Assembly: GCA_003242685.1 (NCBI GenBank)
Contig: QGVD01000104.1
Location: forward strand, 1 to 8,950
Direction: 5' to 3'
Source: Pseudomonadota bacterium
GTDB taxonomy: Bacteria > Pseudomonadota > Gammaproteobacteria > Steroidobacterales > Steroidobacteraceae
DNA length: 8,950 nucleotides
In this document: positions 1-6,627 of the stretch, piece by piece
Layout: the number at the start of each line of letters is the position of its first letter
Position numbering within the stretch: position 1 is the stretch's first letter
The notes under the pieces: model-generated
Databases searched by the model: none
What the model was told of the DNA's origin: nothing
What the model saw: the letters and a program-made list of their open reading frames with translations, nothing else
Program-made: the position numbers and the translations under genes

Positions 1-15
1 TTGTATAAAAGACAG
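1..15. other. Probable residual Tn5/Nextera mosaic-end adapter at contig edge
   Basis: The first 15 bases, TTGTATAAAAGACAG, match the last 15 bases of the Tn5 mosaic end (GTGTATAAGAGACAG) at 13 of 15 positions. The match ends in the diagnostic GACAG and lies exactly at the window edge. Read as fbp codons, these bases encode LSFIQ, which does not follow the family's usual continuation after the conserved GK. Under equal base frequencies, a match of 13 or more in 15 at a given place has a probability of about 991/4^15, near one in a million. I infer untrimmed, error-bearing adapter rather than genomic DNA. Confidence 0.7.
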
Positions 16-846
16 GGGCTTTCCCTTCGGTGCCCTTTTCGGCGGGGGATAGAGGGACCCACCGCCCTTGAGCAGGATGCGGTGCACGTCGGCGACCATC
101 GCGCCCACGTAGCGGCTCGAGTAGCCGTGCTCCTGCGCCCAGTCGAGATAGCGCTGGTAGCCTTCGGGGAAGGTGCGGCGATTGCCTTCGTTCACCGAGT
201 AGCTCTTGTTCGCGGCGGGGATGCGCACGCCGCGCTCGACGAGCAGGAACGCGCCGACCGAGGGATCGAGAACGAACATGTCGACGCCGCGGCCGACGGT
301 GAGCACGAAGATCGTGGACGAGCCGTACAGCACGTAGCCGGCAGCGACCTGCTGCGCACCGGGCTGCAGGAGCGAGGCGCGCGGATCGCGCGACCGGCGA
401 TCGTGCCGCAGGATGCTGAAGATGGTGCCGACGCCGCCGCACACGTCGAGATTCGAGGAGCCGTCGAGCGGATCGAACAGCACGCAGTAGCGCCGTTCGC
501 CGTCCGACGACTCGCGCAGGATCACGGGCTCCTCGTTCTCCTCCGAAGCCACGATGGCGACGCCTTCGCGCTCGGCGAGGAGCCTGAGCAGCACCTCGTT
601 CGCGATCACATCGAGCTTCTGCTGCTGCTCGCCCTGCACGTTCTCGGTGCCCGCGGCACCCAGCACGTCGTCGAGCCGGGCGCGGCGCACCTTCGCGGCG
701 ATCACCTTCGCCGAGATGGACAGCGCGGAGAGAATCCACGAGAGCGTCCCCGACGCCTCGGGAAAGCTCTCATGCTGCTGCAGGATGTGTCCCTGCAGGG
801 TGACGAGGGGGCCGGGCGATACGGGCAGCTTCAGTTCTGCGGACAT
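1..846 (-). CDS. fbp: Class I fructose-1,6-bisphosphatase (3' end cut off by window edge)
   Basis: Hydrolyses fructose 1,6-bisphosphate to fructose 6-phosphate plus phosphate, the committed step of gluconeogenesis in the cytosol. The visible 282 codons carry the family hallmarks. There is an acidic metal-binding stretch near residues 101-106 (SEENEE). The motif FDPLDGSSNLDV at 124-135 supplies metal-binding Asp residues. GTIFSI follows at 140-145, and the substrate-site region GAMVADVHRILLKGG is at 248-262. Class I enzymes run to about 330 residues (E. coli Fbp 332), so roughly 50 are missing beyond the edge. The ATG at 846-844 is chosen because a GAGGAAAGG Shine-Dalgarno-like stretch lies about 9 bases upstream and the protein starts where the family does. 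It is divergent from the transglycosylase gene across 570 bases. The last few codons (LSFIQ, positions 1-15) depart from the conserved continuation and probably come from sequencing adapter. Family assignment is secure. Confidence 0.95.
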   Translation of the reverse strand, partial: MSAELKLPVSPGPLVTLQGHILQQHESFPEASGTLSWILSALSISAKVIAAKVRRARLDDVLGAAGTENVQGEQQQKLDVIANEVLLRLLAEREGVAIVASEENEEPVILRESSDGERRYCVLFDPLDGSSNLDVCGGVGTIFSILRHDRRSRDPRASLLQPGAQQVAAGYVLYGSSTIFVLTVGRGVDMFVLDPSVGAFLLVERGVRIPAANKSYSVNEGNRRTFPEGYQRYLDWAQEHGYSSRYVGAMVADVHRILLKGGGSLYPPPKRAPKGKPLSFIQ

Positions 847-945
847 CTCGCGAATCCTTTCCTCGGACTGTGTGTGAGTGGAACCGGAAAGTCTGCCACC
901 TCCGGCGGGCGAGGTGCCATGCCGGCGGCGGCGCGCCATGCAGGC

Positions 946-969
946 AAAAAAAACCCCGCTCGCGCGGGG
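946..969 (-). terminator. Intrinsic terminator reading towards fbp, with no visible gene in front of it
   Basis: On the minus strand the sequence is CCCCGC, loop GCGA, GCGGGG, followed by an unbroken run of eight T. This is a textbook Rho-independent terminator with a 6-bp all-G/C stem and a tetraloop. It faces left and sits about 100 bases upstream of the fbp start codon. It must therefore end a leftward transcript that begins in the non-coding region, or act as an attenuator inside a long fbp leader. Orientation is unambiguous, because the other strand has only an A-run on the 5' side of the stem. Confidence 0.85.
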
Positions 970-1035
970 CCGATCGGTCGCTTGCTTGTTGTGGAGGAGT
1001 GTCTTCTCGTTATTATCCGGTCGCCTTGACGTCGA

Positions 1036-1049
1036 GGGACTTCGGTCCC
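1036..1049 (+). other. GGGAC-TTCG-GTCCC hairpin
   Basis: This is a perfect 5-bp inverted repeat closing a four-base TTCG loop. On the plus strand the loop reads C(UUCG)G, the unusually stable tetraloop of structured RNAs. On the minus strand the loop is CGAA. No T-run follows on either strand, so it is not a terminator. It lies within the same orphan region as the minus-strand terminator and could be part of a structured RNA, but I recognise no known RNA family. Confidence 0.45.
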
Positions 1050-1219
1050 GCCACGCGTGCGATTCTTCTTGTTGGTATCCGCTAGCTTGCTTCCTTCCCA
1101 GGGCCATGTCGGCCTGTCTGGTGAGGGAATAAGCAACGGGCATGCCAGAGGCGCACGTGAGGCGCGCGATGTGACATGTTGTATCTGCGACGTGGTTCAA
1201 CTGTGATCCAGTGCGCGTT

Positions 1220-1235
1220 ATGCGAGCTTTCGCAT
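1220..1235. repeat. ATGCGA-GCTT-TCGCAT inverted repeat
   Basis: Perfect 6-bp inverted repeat with a 4-base spacer in the non-coding region between fbp and the transglycosylase gene. It could be an operator half-site pair or a short RNA hairpin. It has no adjacent promoter hexamers that I can support. Confidence 0.35.
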
Positions 1236-1352
1236 CCGTCGAGGACGATGGGCGCACGGCGGTTTCGCCCGGCACTTGTCAAGATCACCGACGCTTACAC
1301 CGCTCCAGCGGGTGGTGTCGGGTAGGCTCTGGAACGCAAATCATTGAAAAGG

Positions 1353-1377
1353 CGGGCAATTCTCCCGGTTGACCGGG
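1353..1377 (+). promoter_or_regulatory. Overlapping short hairpins upstream of the transglycosylase gene
   Basis: Two inverted repeats share the same CCCG bases. One is CGGG (1353-1356) pairing with CCCG (1364-1367). The other is CCCGGT (1364-1369) pairing with ACCGGG (1372-1377) around a TG spacer. They cannot form together. The second is a near-perfect palindrome and might equally be a protein-binding site. It lies about 40 bases before the ATG. A regulatory role is only a possibility. Confidence 0.3.
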
Positions 1378-1416
1378 TGTAAATGAGCCCGACAGCTACG
1401 TACGCGAGGGGGTCGA

Positions 1417-3708
1417 ATGAAGGGAACTCGGACGGCACGCACGTGGTGGCTGCAGGCGCTCGATCGCGCCCGGCTCGCCGTGCTCACCATGATGCTCGCA
1501 GGCGTCACGCCGGCATTCGCTTCGGATCCGCCGTTTCCGCGGCCGCCGGAGCTCGAACGCGACGTCCAGTTCTGGATCCGCGTCTACACGGAGATCACGA
1601 CGAACGCGGGCTTTCTGCACGACGAGCGCAATCTCGCCGTCGTGTACGAGAAGCTCGAGTTCCCCCCGGACATGAGCCCGCGCGAGCGGCAGGCGCAGGT
1701 CGACCGTGCGCGCGATCGCATCGCCGATGCCCTGCGCCGCATCGCGTCGGGCGCCAGCCCGCTCTCCGCCGAAGAGCGGCGCATCCGCGATCTCTGGGGC
1801 GAGGAGGGCACACCCGGCCGGCTGCGCGAAGCCGCGAACGGAATCCGCTTCCAGCTCGGGCAGGCCAACCGCTTCCGCGAGGGACTCGTGCGCTCGGGAG
1901 CGTGGGAAGCGCACATTGCGCAGACGCTGGCGAACCTCGGCCTGCCGCCGGAGCTCGCCGTGCTGCCGCACGTCGAGTCCTCTTTCAATCCTTATGCGTA
2001 TTCGAAGGTCGGCGCGGCGGGACTGTGGCAGTTCATGCGCTCCACGGGACGGCGCTACCTGCGCATCGACGGCGACGTCGACGACCGATTCGATCCGTTC
2101 CGCTCCACCGAGGCCGCCGCGCAGCTCCTCGCCTACAACTACCGCCTGCTCGGCACCTGGCCGCTCGCGCTGACCGCCTACAACCACGGTGCGGCCGGCA
2201 TGCGCCGGGCCAAGGAAGTGATGGGCACCGACGACATCGTGAAGATCGTGCGCAACTACAAGAGCCGGACGTTCGGCTTCGCCTCGCGCAACTTCTACGT
2301 GTCGTTCCTCGCGGCGCTCGAGATCGACCGCAATCCCGAGAAGTACTTCGGACCGATCGAGCGCGCGCGCGAGCAGCAGTTCGTCGAAGTTCCTCTGCCC
2401 GCGTACGTGCCCGTGGCGGCGCTCGAGCGTGCAGTCGGAGTGGAACGCTCGCTCCTCAAGGAGCTGAATCCGGCGCTTCGGCCCGCGATCTGGGCCGGTG
2501 AGCGCTATGTCCCGAAGGGCTACCGGCTGAGGCTGCCCGCGACCGGCGAGCGCTGGACGCCGGAGCTGCTCGCGCAGCGCCTCGCGCCTTCGGAGCTCTA
2601 CGCGTCGCAGCCGACACCGCGCGTGCACGTGGTCGCGCGCGGAGACACGCTGAGCGGCATCGCCGCGCGCTACGGCGTCAGCGTCGCGAAGCTCGCGGAG
2701 CTCAACGATCTGCGCGTCAACGGCATCCTGCGCGTCGGGCAGCAGATCCGTCTTCCGGGCGCGCCGACCGGCGCGGCAGTGGTCGCTTCGACCGCGGAAC
2801 CGCCCGCACGCGTAACCCCGGCGTCCGCCGTGACGACGGCGCCGGCAGCCGAAGCGGTGTCCCAGTCCAAGGAACGCGTGTACATCGTGCGCCGGGGCGA
2901 CTCTCTCTCGGAGATCGCGCGCAAGGTCGGCGTGAGCGAAGCGGAGCTCCTCAGGATCAACCGCATCCGCAATCCGAACTTCATCTACGAGGGTCAGCGG
3001 CTGCTGCTCGCGGAAGGCGCATCGACGGAGGGTGCGCCCGCGCCTGCGGTGGCAGGCGGTGCTTCGCGGACGGTGATCGCCTCGGCCGCGAAGGAGGAGC
3101 CCGCCGGTGCCGTGCCGCCGGCGGTCGCGCAGCAGGAGAGCGTCGAGGATGAAGTCGCAGTGGCATCGGTCGCTAAACCCGCCGCAGCGGCCGAGCCGGT
3201 CACGGAGGCTCAGGCCGAAGCGCTGAGCCCCGCGCTCGGTCCGGCCGTGGAGACTCCGCAGACGGCGGATCCCTTCGACTACTCCGTCGCCTCGGACGAC
3301 ACGATCGTCGTCGCCGCGGCGGAGACGCTGGGGCACTTCGCAGACTGGCTGGGAACCTCGGCATCGAGGCTCCGCAAGCTCAACGACATGAAACCCGGCC
3401 GGCCGGTTTACATCGGACAGCGAATCAAGCTCGAGTTCCGCCGCGTGTCGCGCGAGACGTTCGAGGAGCGGCGCCGCGACTACCACCGTACGCTCCAGGC
3501 CGCGTACTTCGCGGCTCACCGCATCGTGGGCACCGAGGTGTACATCGCCCGGCGCGGCGACTCACTGTGGACGGTCACGCAGCGCTACGCGAGCCTGCCG
3601 ATCTGGCTGCTCCATCAGTACAACCCCGACGTGGACCTCAATGCGCTGCGCCCGGGCATGCAGCTCGTCATCCCGCGCGTCGAGGAAGTCGTCAGCGCGG
3701 GTGGCTGA
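1417..3708 (+). CDS. mltD: MltD-like secreted lytic transglycosylase with four LysM-type modules
   Basis: Cleaves the MurNAc-GlcNAc bond of peptidoglycan, giving 1,6-anhydro ends, and acts in the periplasm. The start ATG follows a GAGGGGG ribosome-binding stretch. Residues 1-36 form a signal peptide ending AFA before SD. There is no lipobox Cys, unlike the lipoprotein E. coli MltD. The goose-lysozyme-like SLT domain covers about 165-310, with LPHVESSFNP holding the likely catalytic Glu187, GAAGLWQFM at 199-207 and AYNHG at 254-258. LysM modules follow at about 403-447, 488-531 and 707-753. A diverged one lies at about 620-674. An Ala/Pro/Val/Glu-rich linker of roughly 85 residues separates the second and third. 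At 763 residues it is much longer than E. coli MltD (about 450). Its 3' end overlaps the convergent lipoprotein gene by 17 bases. The family call is secure; the symbol rests on domain order. Confidence 0.9.
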   Translation: MKGTRTARTWWLQALDRARLAVLTMMLAGVTPAFASDPPFPRPPELERDVQFWIRVYTEITTNAGFLHDERNLAVVYEKLEFPPDMSPRERQAQVDRARDRIADALRRIASGASPLSAEERRIRDLWGEEGTPGRLREAANGIRFQLGQANRFREGLVRSGAWEAHIAQTLANLGLPPELAVLPHVESSFNPYAYSKVGAAGLWQFMRSTGRRYLRIDGDVDDRFDPFRSTEAAAQLLAYNYRLLGTWPLALTAYNHGAAGMRRAKEVMGTDDIVKIVRNYKSRTFGFASRNFYVSFLAALEIDRNPEKYFGPIERAREQQFVEVPLPAYVPVAALERAVGVERSLLKELNPALRPAIWAGERYVPKGYRLRLPATGERWTPELLAQRLAPSELYASQPTPRVHVVARGDTLSGIAARYGVSVAKLAELNDLRVNGILRVGQQIRLPGAPTGAAVVASTAEPPARVTPASAVTTAPAAEAVSQSKERVYIVRRGDSLSEIARKVGVSEAELLRINRIRNPNFIYEGQRLLLAEGASTEGAPAPAVAGGASRTVIASAAKEEPAGAVPPAVAQQESVEDEVAVASVAKPAAAAEPVTEAQAEALSPALGPAVETPQTADPFDYSVASDDTIVVAAAETLGHFADWLGTSASRLRKLNDMKPGRPVYIGQRIKLEFRRVSRETFEERRRDYHRTLQAAYFAAHRIVGTEVYIARRGDSLWTVTQRYASLPIWLLHQYNPDVDLNALRPGMQLVIPRVEEVVSAGG

Positions 3709-4330
3709 TCTCCTCCGCGGGCTGCACGGCGCCGTGACGTCGCAGGCCGGTTTCCGCTGCGCTCTCGCCCGAAGGCGCCACATGAGCCACGAACTCACCG
3801 AGACCGGTGATCGACTTCGGCGGTGCCCTGAAGCGCTGCAGCTCGCCATTGACGTCCCGGGTGACGATCGCGACCTGGCGTGCGTTCGCGAGGCACTCGA
3901 GCGCCGAGTACGGCATGCGGAAGTACCACTGCGTGCTCCACGGAACCGGCGCGACGTAGGGTGCGCGCGTGAGTCCCAGCTCCGCGGGCTCACCCGAGAT
4001 GGGAACCGCATCGATCCGCTGCGAATCGCATTCCACTTCGGACTGCACGAGCGGAGTGTCACCCTGAGTCGCCGCGACCCAGAGGTATAGCGTGCGCCGG
4101 CCCATGCGGTTCGTTTCGAACGGGGCGAGGAATGCGAACGAAGCGCCGAACGCGCCGCGCCCTTCCTCGGGCTCCAGCTCGATCGGCCGCGTGAGCACCG
4201 AGGTCGTCGTGCCGGTCCCGGGGTCGAGCGTCTCGTCGACCGGTGCGACTGGTTGCGCCGCGCAACCGGCGAGCAGCAGCGTGCAGGCCAGTCCTCGCGC
4301 CGGGTTCTGCGGGATTCGACACCAGTTCAT
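3692..4330 (-). CDS. Predicted outer-membrane lipoprotein of unknown function
   Basis: I do not recognise the family. The 212-residue product begins with a short charged N-terminus and a hydrophobic stretch ending in the lipobox LLAGC, so Cys23 should be lipidated. The next residue is Ala rather than Asp, which by the Lol +2 rule points to the outer membrane. A Thr/Pro-rich linker (25-50) is followed by a compact, aromatic-rich domain at about 55-180. That domain has two cysteines (101 and 146) that could form a disulfide. The last 30 residues look disordered. The ATG at 4330-4328 is preferred over upstream in-frame starts because GAGGGGG lies about 8 bases before it and the lipoprotein signal begins here. 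The gene is convergent with the transglycosylase gene, overlapping by 17 bases, and divergent from the L,D-transpeptidase, which suggests an envelope role by context only. Confidence 0.85.
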   Translation of the reverse strand: MNWCRIPQNPARGLACTLLLAGCAAQPVAPVDETLDPGTGTTTSVLTRPIELEPEEGRGAFGASFAFLAPFETNRMGRRTLYLWVAATQGDTPLVQSEVECDSQRIDAVPISGEPAELGLTRAPYVAPVPWSTQWYFRMPYSALECLANARQVAIVTRDVNGELQRFRAPPKSITGLGEFVAHVAPSGESAAETGLRRHGAVQPAEEISHPR

Positions 4331-4461
4331 CGGAGTACCCCCTCGAGTGGTAGTCAGCCGGGCTCGAACGTGAACGCAGCAAGCTTCGTGCTCACGGCGA
4401 AAGGTCGTGGTCCCTCGCTGTCGTGTGATGGCTGCACGTCGCGGGCGGGGGCCGGACCGCC

Positions 4462-4467
4462 TATAAT
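4462..4467 (+). promoter_or_regulatory. TATAAT -10 box for the L,D-transpeptidase / ppnN unit
   Basis: A perfect TATAAT hexamer lies 37 bases before the L,D-transpeptidase ATG, in the 174-base gap between the divergent lipoprotein and transpeptidase genes. The hexamer 16-18 bases upstream is GC-rich and does not resemble TTGACA. The promoter is therefore either -35-weak, and perhaps activator-dependent, or the match is coincidental. A start near 4474 would give a leader of about 30 bases. Confidence 0.5.
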
Positions 4468-4504
4468 CGAGCAAAGTTTCGCAAGTGCTTGTTTAATCTT
4501 GAAA

Positions 4505-5059
4505 ATGAAGCACATCCTGGCCGTCGTCGCCGGCATTTTCGCTGCGACCCCGGCCATCACGGGGGTCGCCCACGCGGATGCTCTGCCGAAGTTCGAGCAC
4601 GTCGTGGCACGCACGTACGAGCCGCAGAGCATGCCGATGGCCGACCGCGTCATCGTCCGCAAGGGCGAGCGGCGCCTGTACCTGATGCGCGGCGACAGGA
4701 TCCTGCGCTCTTACAACATCCGGCTCGGCCTCAATCCCGTCGGCCACAAGGAGCGCTCGGGGGACTTCCGCACGCCCGAGGGTACGTACCGGCTGACGCG
4801 GCGGAACCCGAACAGCGAATACTTTCTCTCGATCCAGGTGTCCTATCCCAACGAAGAGGACAAGCGGCGCGCGCGCGCGAACGGCTGGGACGCCGGCGGC
4901 GCGATCATGATCCACGGGCTTCCGAATCAGCCGCGGCATCCGCCCGAGTACTACGAGAAGCGTGACTGGACGGACGGTTGCATCGCGGTGTCGAATTCGG
5001 ACATGGTGGAGATCTGGCTCCTCACGCCGGACAACGTGCCGATCGAGATCCATCCGTGA
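4505..5059 (+). CDS. Secreted L,D-transpeptidase (YkuD domain, YafK-like)
   Basis: YkuD-domain enzymes act on peptidoglycan stem peptides through a catalytic Cys. They form 3-3 cross-links, attach or release Braun-type lipoprotein, or exchange the terminal D-Ala, all in the periplasm. The 184-residue product has a signal peptide (1-24, cleavage after AHA) and then almost only the catalytic domain. Visible motifs are GDFRTPEG at 86-93, IMIHG with His137, and DWTDGCIAVSN with catalytic Cys159. There is no LysM or other wall-binding module. The layout resembles the YafK-like branch, so the exact activity is not settled. No clear Shine-Dalgarno precedes the ATG. That start is kept because the signal peptide begins there and a TATAAT box lies just upstream, ruling out the longer open frame. 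It probably forms an operon with ppnN, 33 bases downstream. Confidence 0.9.
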   Translation: MKHILAVVAGIFAATPAITGVAHADALPKFEHVVARTYEPQSMPMADRVIVRKGERRLYLMRGDRILRSYNIRLGLNPVGHKERSGDFRTPEGTYRLTRRNPNSEYFLSIQVSYPNEEDKRRARANGWDAGGAIMIHGLPNQPRHPPEYYEKRDWTDGCIAVSNSDMVEIWLLTPDNVPIEIHP

Positions 5060-5092
5060 CGCGCGCTCCGGCCGCGCAGCAAGGCAGGATGC

Positions 5093-6481
5093 GTGGATAA
5101 CACAGTCGATTTCCAGGAATTCGTCGATGCCCGCGTAGGGCCGCGCGGCAGCAGTCTCGAGAATCTCTCCCAGGCCGAGATCAGCAAGCTCCTGGACTCG
5201 AGCCAGGGCGGGCTCTACGAGCTGTTCCGCAAGTGCGCGCTCGCGGTGCTGAACAGCGGCGAAGCCACGGACAACGCCAAGGAGATCTTCGACCGCTACC
5301 GCGACTTCCGCATCGAGATCCTGCGCGAGCCGTGGGGCGTCAAGCTCCAGGTGCACAACGCGCCCGCGTCGGCCTTCGTCGACGGGCAGATGATCCGCGG
5401 CATCAAGGAGCACCTCTTCGCGGTGCTGCGCGACGTCGTGTACATCTCGAGCGAGATCCTGGACGGCGGGCGCTTCGACCTCAGGGACTCGCGCGCGATC
5501 ACGAACGCGGTGTTCCACATCCTGCGCAACGCGCGGCTGCTCGACTACAAGGCGCGTCCCAACCTCGTCGTGTGCTGGGGCGGTCACTCGATCGGTCACG
5601 ACGAGTACAAGTACACGAAGAGAGTCGGCTACGAGCTCGGACTGCGCGGTCTCGACGTGTGCACGGGCTGCGGACCTGGCGCGATGAAGGGCCCGATGAA
5701 GGGCGCGACGATCGGTCACGCCAAGCAGCGCATTCTGACGGGCCGCTACATCGGCATCACGGAGCCCGGCATCATCGCCGCGGAGCCGCCGAACGCGATC
5801 GTGAACCAGCTCGTCATCATGCCGGACATCGAGAAGCGGCTCGAAGCCTTCGTGCGCCTCGCGCACGGCATCGTCGTCTTCCCCGGCGGCGTGGGCACGG
5901 CGGAAGAGATCCTCTACCTCATCGGCATTCTCCTCGATCCGGCCAATCGCGAGCAGCCGTTCCCGGTGGTGTTCACCGGCCCGAAGGAGAGCGCTGCCTA
6001 CTTCGAGCAGATCAGTCGCTTCATCGAGGGCACGCTGGGCCGCAGCGCGCTCGAGCGCTTCAGGATCATCATCGACGATCCGGCGGAGGTCGCACGCACG
6101 ATGGTGCGCGGCATGGAAGCCGTGCGCGAGTTCCGCAAGCGCTACAACGACTCGTACAACTTCAACTGGCTGCTGTCGATCCGGCCCGAGTTCCAGCTGC
6201 CCTTCGAGGTGACGCACGAGTCGATGCGGCGGCTCGAGCTCCATCGCGATCAGCCGCCGCACCAGCTCGCGGCGAATCTGCGCCGTGCGTTCTCCGGCAT
6301 CGTGACGGGCAACGTGAAGGAGCACGGCATCCAGGCCATCGAGCGCTACGGTCCGTACGAGCTCTCGGGCGATCCGCGGATCATGGAGCTCCTCGACGAG
6401 CTGCTGCAGGCGTTCGTCGCGCAGCTGCGCATGAAGCTGCCGGGCACGGTCTACAGGCCCTGCTACCGCCTCGTCGCGTGA
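5093..6481 (+). CDS. ppnN: Pyrimidine/purine nucleotide 5'-monophosphate nucleosidase PpnN
   Basis: LOG-family enzyme that splits nucleoside 5'-monophosphates into free base and ribose 5-phosphate. The E. coli enzyme (formerly YgdH, 454 residues) binds (p)ppGpp and links nucleotide salvage to the stringent response. The 462-residue product matches it through N-terminal, central and C-terminal parts: GLYELFRKCALAVLNSG near 40-56, CWGGHSI at 161-167, CTGCGPGAM at 190-198 and the LOG signature PGGVGTAEE at 264-272. Near the end come RRAFSGIVTGNVKEHGI and FVAQLRMKLPGTVYRPCY. Start is GTG at 5093 with AGGA about 6 bases upstream. An ATG four bases earlier is in another frame. It follows the L,D-transpeptidase gene by 33 bases on the same strand and is likely co-transcribed. 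I expect nucleotide regulation as in E. coli, by homology only. Confidence 0.95.
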   Translation: MDNTVDFQEFVDARVGPRGSSLENLSQAEISKLLDSSQGGLYELFRKCALAVLNSGEATDNAKEIFDRYRDFRIEILREPWGVKLQVHNAPASAFVDGQMIRGIKEHLFAVLRDVVYISSEILDGGRFDLRDSRAITNAVFHILRNARLLDYKARPNLVVCWGGHSIGHDEYKYTKRVGYELGLRGLDVCTGCGPGAMKGPMKGATIGHAKQRILTGRYIGITEPGIIAAEPPNAIVNQLVIMPDIEKRLEAFVRLAHGIVVFPGGVGTAEEILYLIGILLDPANREQPFPVVFTGPKESAAYFEQISRFIEGTLGRSALERFRIIIDDPAEVARTMVRGMEAVREFRKRYNDSYNFNWLLSIRPEFQLPFEVTHESMRRLELHRDQPPHQLAANLRRAFSGIVTGNVKEHGIQAIERYGPYELSGDPRIMELLDELLQAFVAQLRMKLPGTVYRPCYRLVA

Positions 6482-6509
6482 CATAAGACGCTCGCAGCGT
6501 GTGTCGCGT

Positions 6510-6550
6510 CGCGAGCGCGCGCGAGTTGTGTGCTGCGCCGCGCGCTCGCG
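6510..6550 (+). terminator. 12-bp hairpin after ppnN, possible terminator
   Basis: Perfect inverted repeat CGCGAGCGCGCG (6510-6521) and CGCGCGCTCGCG (6539-6550) around a 17-base loop, starting 29 bases after the ppnN stop. Only a weak T-rich patch (GGGTTTCTC) follows, so termination may be poor or Rho-assisted. It separates ppnN from the next small gene. Confidence 0.5.
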
Positions 6551-6627
6551 CGGGTTTCTCGTGAACCAGTTCCTGTCGCCGGTTGCGGACAAATCCGTAC
6601 GCTGTAGCCATAGCTTCAGGAGTTTCC

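Larger units (their letters stand above)
847..1416. other. 570-base non-coding region between divergent fbp and transglycosylase genes
   Basis: No reading frame here shows recognisable protein features on either strand. The short open frames that exist read as composition-driven shadows. The stretch should hold the promoters of both flanking genes, but I could not find a convincing -35/-10 pair. A TTGACA hexamer on the minus strand (about 1276-1281) has no good -10 partner. It does hold structure: a strong minus-strand terminator (946-969), a UUCG-capped hairpin (1036-1049), a 6-bp inverted repeat (1220-1235) and a CCCGGT/ACCGGG palindrome just upstream of the transglycosylase gene. Confidence 0.6.

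Noticed and set aside
1010..1075. A minus-strand frame ending GPKSLDVKATG before two stops, faintly like a cold-shock protein tail
   Set aside because: The same frame has a stop only a few codons upstream of RIARVAGPKS, and no cold-shock RNA-binding motif is present in any frame of the region.
945..1140. Possible SRP-like RNA on the minus strand because of a GGGAAGGAAGCA stretch near 1086-1097
   Set aside because: The string recalls the SRP RNA apical loop, but the flanking bases do not pair as domain IV requires. I treat it as coincidence, though a covariance search would settle it.
1396..3519. A 707-codon open frame antisense to the transglycosylase gene
   Set aside because: It is Arg/Ala/His-rich with no domain or motif, and mirrors a gene with clear SLT and LysM domains. 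Long antisense frames are expected in DNA this GC-rich.
4253..4504. Upstream extension of the L,D-transpeptidase open frame
   Set aside because: The extension runs through the TATAAT box and overlaps the divergent lipoprotein gene. The signal peptide begins at the 4505 ATG.
4493..6592. A 699-codon open frame antisense to the L,D-transpeptidase and ppnN
   Set aside because: It spans two well-identified genes and their gap, has no recognisable motif, and has the composition of a shadow frame.
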